A stretch of DNA of 64,000 nt, from contig QZFT01000020.1 in NCBI GenBank assembly GCA_003600225.1, positions 62,001-126,000 on the forward strand, written 5' to 3'. This DNA is from Pseudonocardiaceae bacterium YIM PH 21723. Lineage in GTDB: Bacteria > Actinomycetota > Actinomycetes > Mycobacteriales > Pseudonocardiaceae. This document shows positions 61,853 through 64,000 of this stretch, piece by piece. The position numbers were made by a program, and so were the translations under genes. Numbering within the stretch: the stretch's first letter is position 1; each line of letters starts with the position of its first letter. The notes beneath the pieces were generated by a model. It worked only from the letters and a program-made list of their open reading frames with translations, made no database searches and had not been told where the DNA came from.

Positions 61853-63400
61853 CTATTCCCCTTCCCCCAGCTTCCAGCTATCTAGCGGACGGGGAAGCAA
61901 CAAACCAGCCTCCCCGCACTATGGGCTGGAACACTATTCGTTGCTAGAATCACAAAGACTGCCGTACGAAACACACCCCCCAGACCGGAATAACCCCCCA
62001 CCGGACGCACAATCCCCACGATCATGACACAGTCCACAGAGGAATGTCACGTGTCTGATACATCTGATCTCAAGCCGGGCCGCGGGTCGGCAGCTCCCGA
62101 TCAACCCAAACCCTGTACATGCTGAGAAATCGTCCGCGCAGGTCAGCAGGCATGGCCGCACGAGCGGTCCCCGTCAGGCGTGATTGCAGCTCATGCTGGT
62201 CGGATTCAGCTACCTCGCTGTCACCCACTTCTTCGCCGCGCTACGGCCAATCCGGCGGACCAGCCGCGACGAGGACAGCGAGATCCCCGCCCTGCGCCAC
62301 CAGCTCACCGTCCTATCGGATCGCTCCGCTGGACTGCTGGGCCTCGTCGGCAGTCGCGCTTGGGCAGATCCTGATGTGCCCGTGACCGGCGAGTCCCCGC
62401 AGATACGGTGATTCCTGATCGATAGTGCTGATGAGCTGGACATTCACCTGCCGGCGCCGTGCCAGAACTCGACATGGACCTGCTGCGGGTCCCAGTCCAC
62501 GGCGCCGAGCCAGTCGAACGCAAGCGACGTACCGGGCGAGTTCACAAGGAACACCCGCACGCACCCGGCCACCCGAGCTGGTCACCAACTCCTCGATCGG
62601 ACGAGCCCGATGCTCACGAGCCACCGTGAGGCGATCACACCCGGCCGGCTCAGCCGCCGTGCGGCAATTCCCCCCGCGAGGTCGTACGCCGATCTCCCTG
62701 CCCGTCTCCACCGGCCGCCTCTCATTGATCGTTCAACCATTCTGTTGACCGGAGAGATATCTGGCCACCAGCGGGGACACCACCGGCCTTTCGCGGGTCG
62801 GCAAATGGCCGACTATGGGGATTTTCCACTATCCGCCGACAGCTGTCGCTCCAGCCCAATAAAGTCCTCAAAGACTTCCAAACAATCGGCATCCTGTACA
62901 TGAACACTGTCAGTACCCGACCGTCAAGAACCGTGGGCAGACTCAGTAGGAAATTTCGACAAAAGAAGGCCATGCGATGCACAGAACGCTGCACATCCTC
63001 GGGCATCCAAGATGCCTCATGATCCGACTCCTGTTCATATCGCAGCTTATTTTTCACATACTGGCAACGCTCCCAAAATGCGCATCCCGATACTTTTTCG
63101 ATAGTTAAATGTAGATCGGGATGCCTGCCGCCTTAGTGATTTCTCACTGTCGCAGGGCTATGCAGATAGAAAATCAGAAGTGCACTTCCGAAAAAATAGC
63201 GGCGATCACACCAACACCCGCGTATTGATCACACTGCAAGGCCGACACCTGCATGAGCATGTTCTCAATGACATCCAGATCACGGCGGATTCTTTCTGTG
63301 CTATTGCCTGCGGTTCAAGTCTGCTCAGGATGCGTTTCTGCTCCCCATTCACTTCCGTCATGCTCCGCGCTTCGATATCGCTCTCGAATGAAGGAACCGA
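61853..63400. other. Non-coding region upstream of the SARP gene
   Basis: About 1.5 kb. 61853-62180 is the SARP leader, A/T-richer than average. 62184-62410 holds a transposase scrap. A minus-strand stretch near 62465-62570 (VNSPGTSLAFDWLGAVDWDP) looks like the end of a lost protein that I do not recognise. 62750-63400 is A/T-rich with only short frames. No repeats or attachment sites were evident. Confidence 0.4.
62184..62411 (+). mobile_element. Integrase-type transposase N-terminal scrap
   Basis: MLVGFSYLAVTHFFAALRPI and EIPALRHQLTVLSDR correspond to the start of the rve-integrase transposases whose N-termini read SYLAVTHAFAALRLLP and KDVEILALRHQLTVLQRQ. The frame then drifts and stops; the DDE domain is absent. 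Confidence 0.6.
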
Positions 63401-63865
63401 ATGGTGGCACATTCACCGAGAATGGCCGTCGGGTTTGAGCCGGCCGGCTCGGCCGACATCCTGCGCAGAGCGGCCGATTACTTCCCCGTGCTCTACCGAT
63501 CCGTTCCCCTTCTCAACAACAGCCTGGGCGACGAGCTCATCAAAACCAGGTATCAGCTCCCGGAGCGCCCCGATGACCGCCTCGTCCGCCTGCGGCGGGA
63601 GCGGACGGACCGCATCGAACAGATGTCCACCGATCCAACGTTTCGCGGCGGAACCAGCGCGATCACCCAGTTTTCACAAGGCGAAGGATTGATCAAGAGA
63701 GCGCCACCTCTGGATCTCCTGGGCGAGCGCAATCACCGGCCAGTCATCGGTATCCGACGCTTTCCACCCCTGCGCGTCATCCTCACGCTCGAACTTCACG
63801 ATCCGAGTCTCGCGGCTGAGTTTTTCGACCCGCCTTGCTATGTAAACCTGTTGAACCGGCCCTGA
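63401..63865 (+). CDS. Hypothetical protein, 154 aa
   Basis: Starts MVAHSPRMAVGFEPAGSADI with GAAGGA seven bases ahead. It is charged and soluble with no membrane helix and ends FFDPPCYVNLLNRP. Codon bias is moderate. I recognise no family. It might be a real orphan gene or a chance frame in flanking DNA. 63866-64000 contains nothing further that I can support. Confidence 0.35.
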   Translation: MVAHSPRMAVGFEPAGSADILRRAADYFPVLYRSVPLLNNSLGDELIKTRYQLPERPDDRLVRLRRERTDRIEQMSTDPTFRGGTSAITQFSQGEGLIKRAPPLDLLGERNHRPVIGIRRFPPLRVILTLELHDPSLAAEFFDPPCYVNLLNRP

Positions 63866-64000
63866 CTCTCACGTTCTCGCCGCCAGATCTCGTTCGCGGG
63901 CATCCCCGCTGAACGATCTCTACCTGTTCCTGAGTGAGGACGACGAGCGTGGTCACGGGTTTCACCACCGAGGAGTTGATCTCATGCGAAGCTAGTACGT

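Noticed and set aside
62722-63057. 111-codon minus-strand frame in the right flank
   Set aside because: A/T-rich leader followed by a low-bias frame with no family resemblance or ribosome site.
1-64000. CRISPR arrays, tRNA or rRNA genes
   Set aside because: No regularly spaced repeats, cloverleaf-like or rRNA-like sequences were seen by eye; a tRNAscan-type search would be decisive.

Overview
The window is high-GC actinomycete DNA. Codon use, GTG starts, frequent 4-nt start/stop overlaps, an MbtH/NRPS operon and a SARP-type regulator suggest a streptomycete- or Pseudonocardiales-like genome; the genus cannot be fixed from sequence alone. About 14 kb of ordinary chromosomal genes on the left gives way to roughly 47 kb of specialised-metabolite biosynthesis, broken up by decayed insertion sequences and pseudogenes.

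Left flank (1-13.8 kb): two large coupled proteins of unknown function (the first runs off the left edge), two small membrane proteins, a DUF6461-like protein, a decayed Nudix gene, a frameshifted AAA ATPase, a histidine phosphatase, a Nudix hydrolase, an aldo/keto reductase, an SDR/XRE-regulator divergent pair and an NTF2-like protein. Nothing here points to the cluster.

NRPS block (14.7-25.3 kb): a plus-strand operon mbtH - type II thioesterase - P450 - NRPS (A-T-C, no terminal TE), closed by a perfect hairpin. It looks like a device that loads, beta-hydroxylates and then condenses one amino acid. A DHA2-family exporter, a LysR regulator and a BBE-like FAD oxidase follow on the minus strand, with a deleted FAD-oxidase copy among them.

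Mosaic block (25.3-35.4 kb): SRPBCC protein with a broken ArsR partner, an acyl-AMP/CoA ligase, an O-methyltransferase, a large heme-oxygenase-like diiron oxygenase and a NodU/TobZ-type O-carbamoyltransferase. ISAs1-, IS630- and IS5-like transposase scraps separate them, and several genes have visibly lower GC.

Phenazine block (35.4-48.5 kb, minus strand): phzB, lipocalin-like protein, a strong terminator, phzD, phzE, YdhR-like protein, phzG, an EhpF-like adenylating enzyme, an EhpG/LuxC-like reductase, phzF and a type I DAHP synthase. Together these should build phenazine-1,6-dicarboxylate and reduce one carboxyl. Further left are a LuxR regulator and a second, partly decayed set (phzD2, a phzF stub, phzG2, and the tail of a flavin monooxygenase).

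Polyketide/glyceryl block (47.8-61.9 kb): type II TE, a KS-[dead AT]-ACP protein, a discrete ACP, an aldo/keto reductase, a second FAD oxidase, a small ACP, an FkbH-like glyceryl-ACP synthase, a KASIII-like enzyme with swapped catalytic His/Asn, a zinc-ribbon protein and a 995-aa SARP. The simplest reading is a phenazine scaffold joined to a C3 glyceryl or polyketide unit, possibly an amino acid, then methylated and carbamoylated. The core phenazine assignment is strong; the product and the membership of the NRPS block are inference. The right end (61.9-64 kb) is largely non-coding with a transposase scrap. No tRNA, rRNA or CRISPR was seen.
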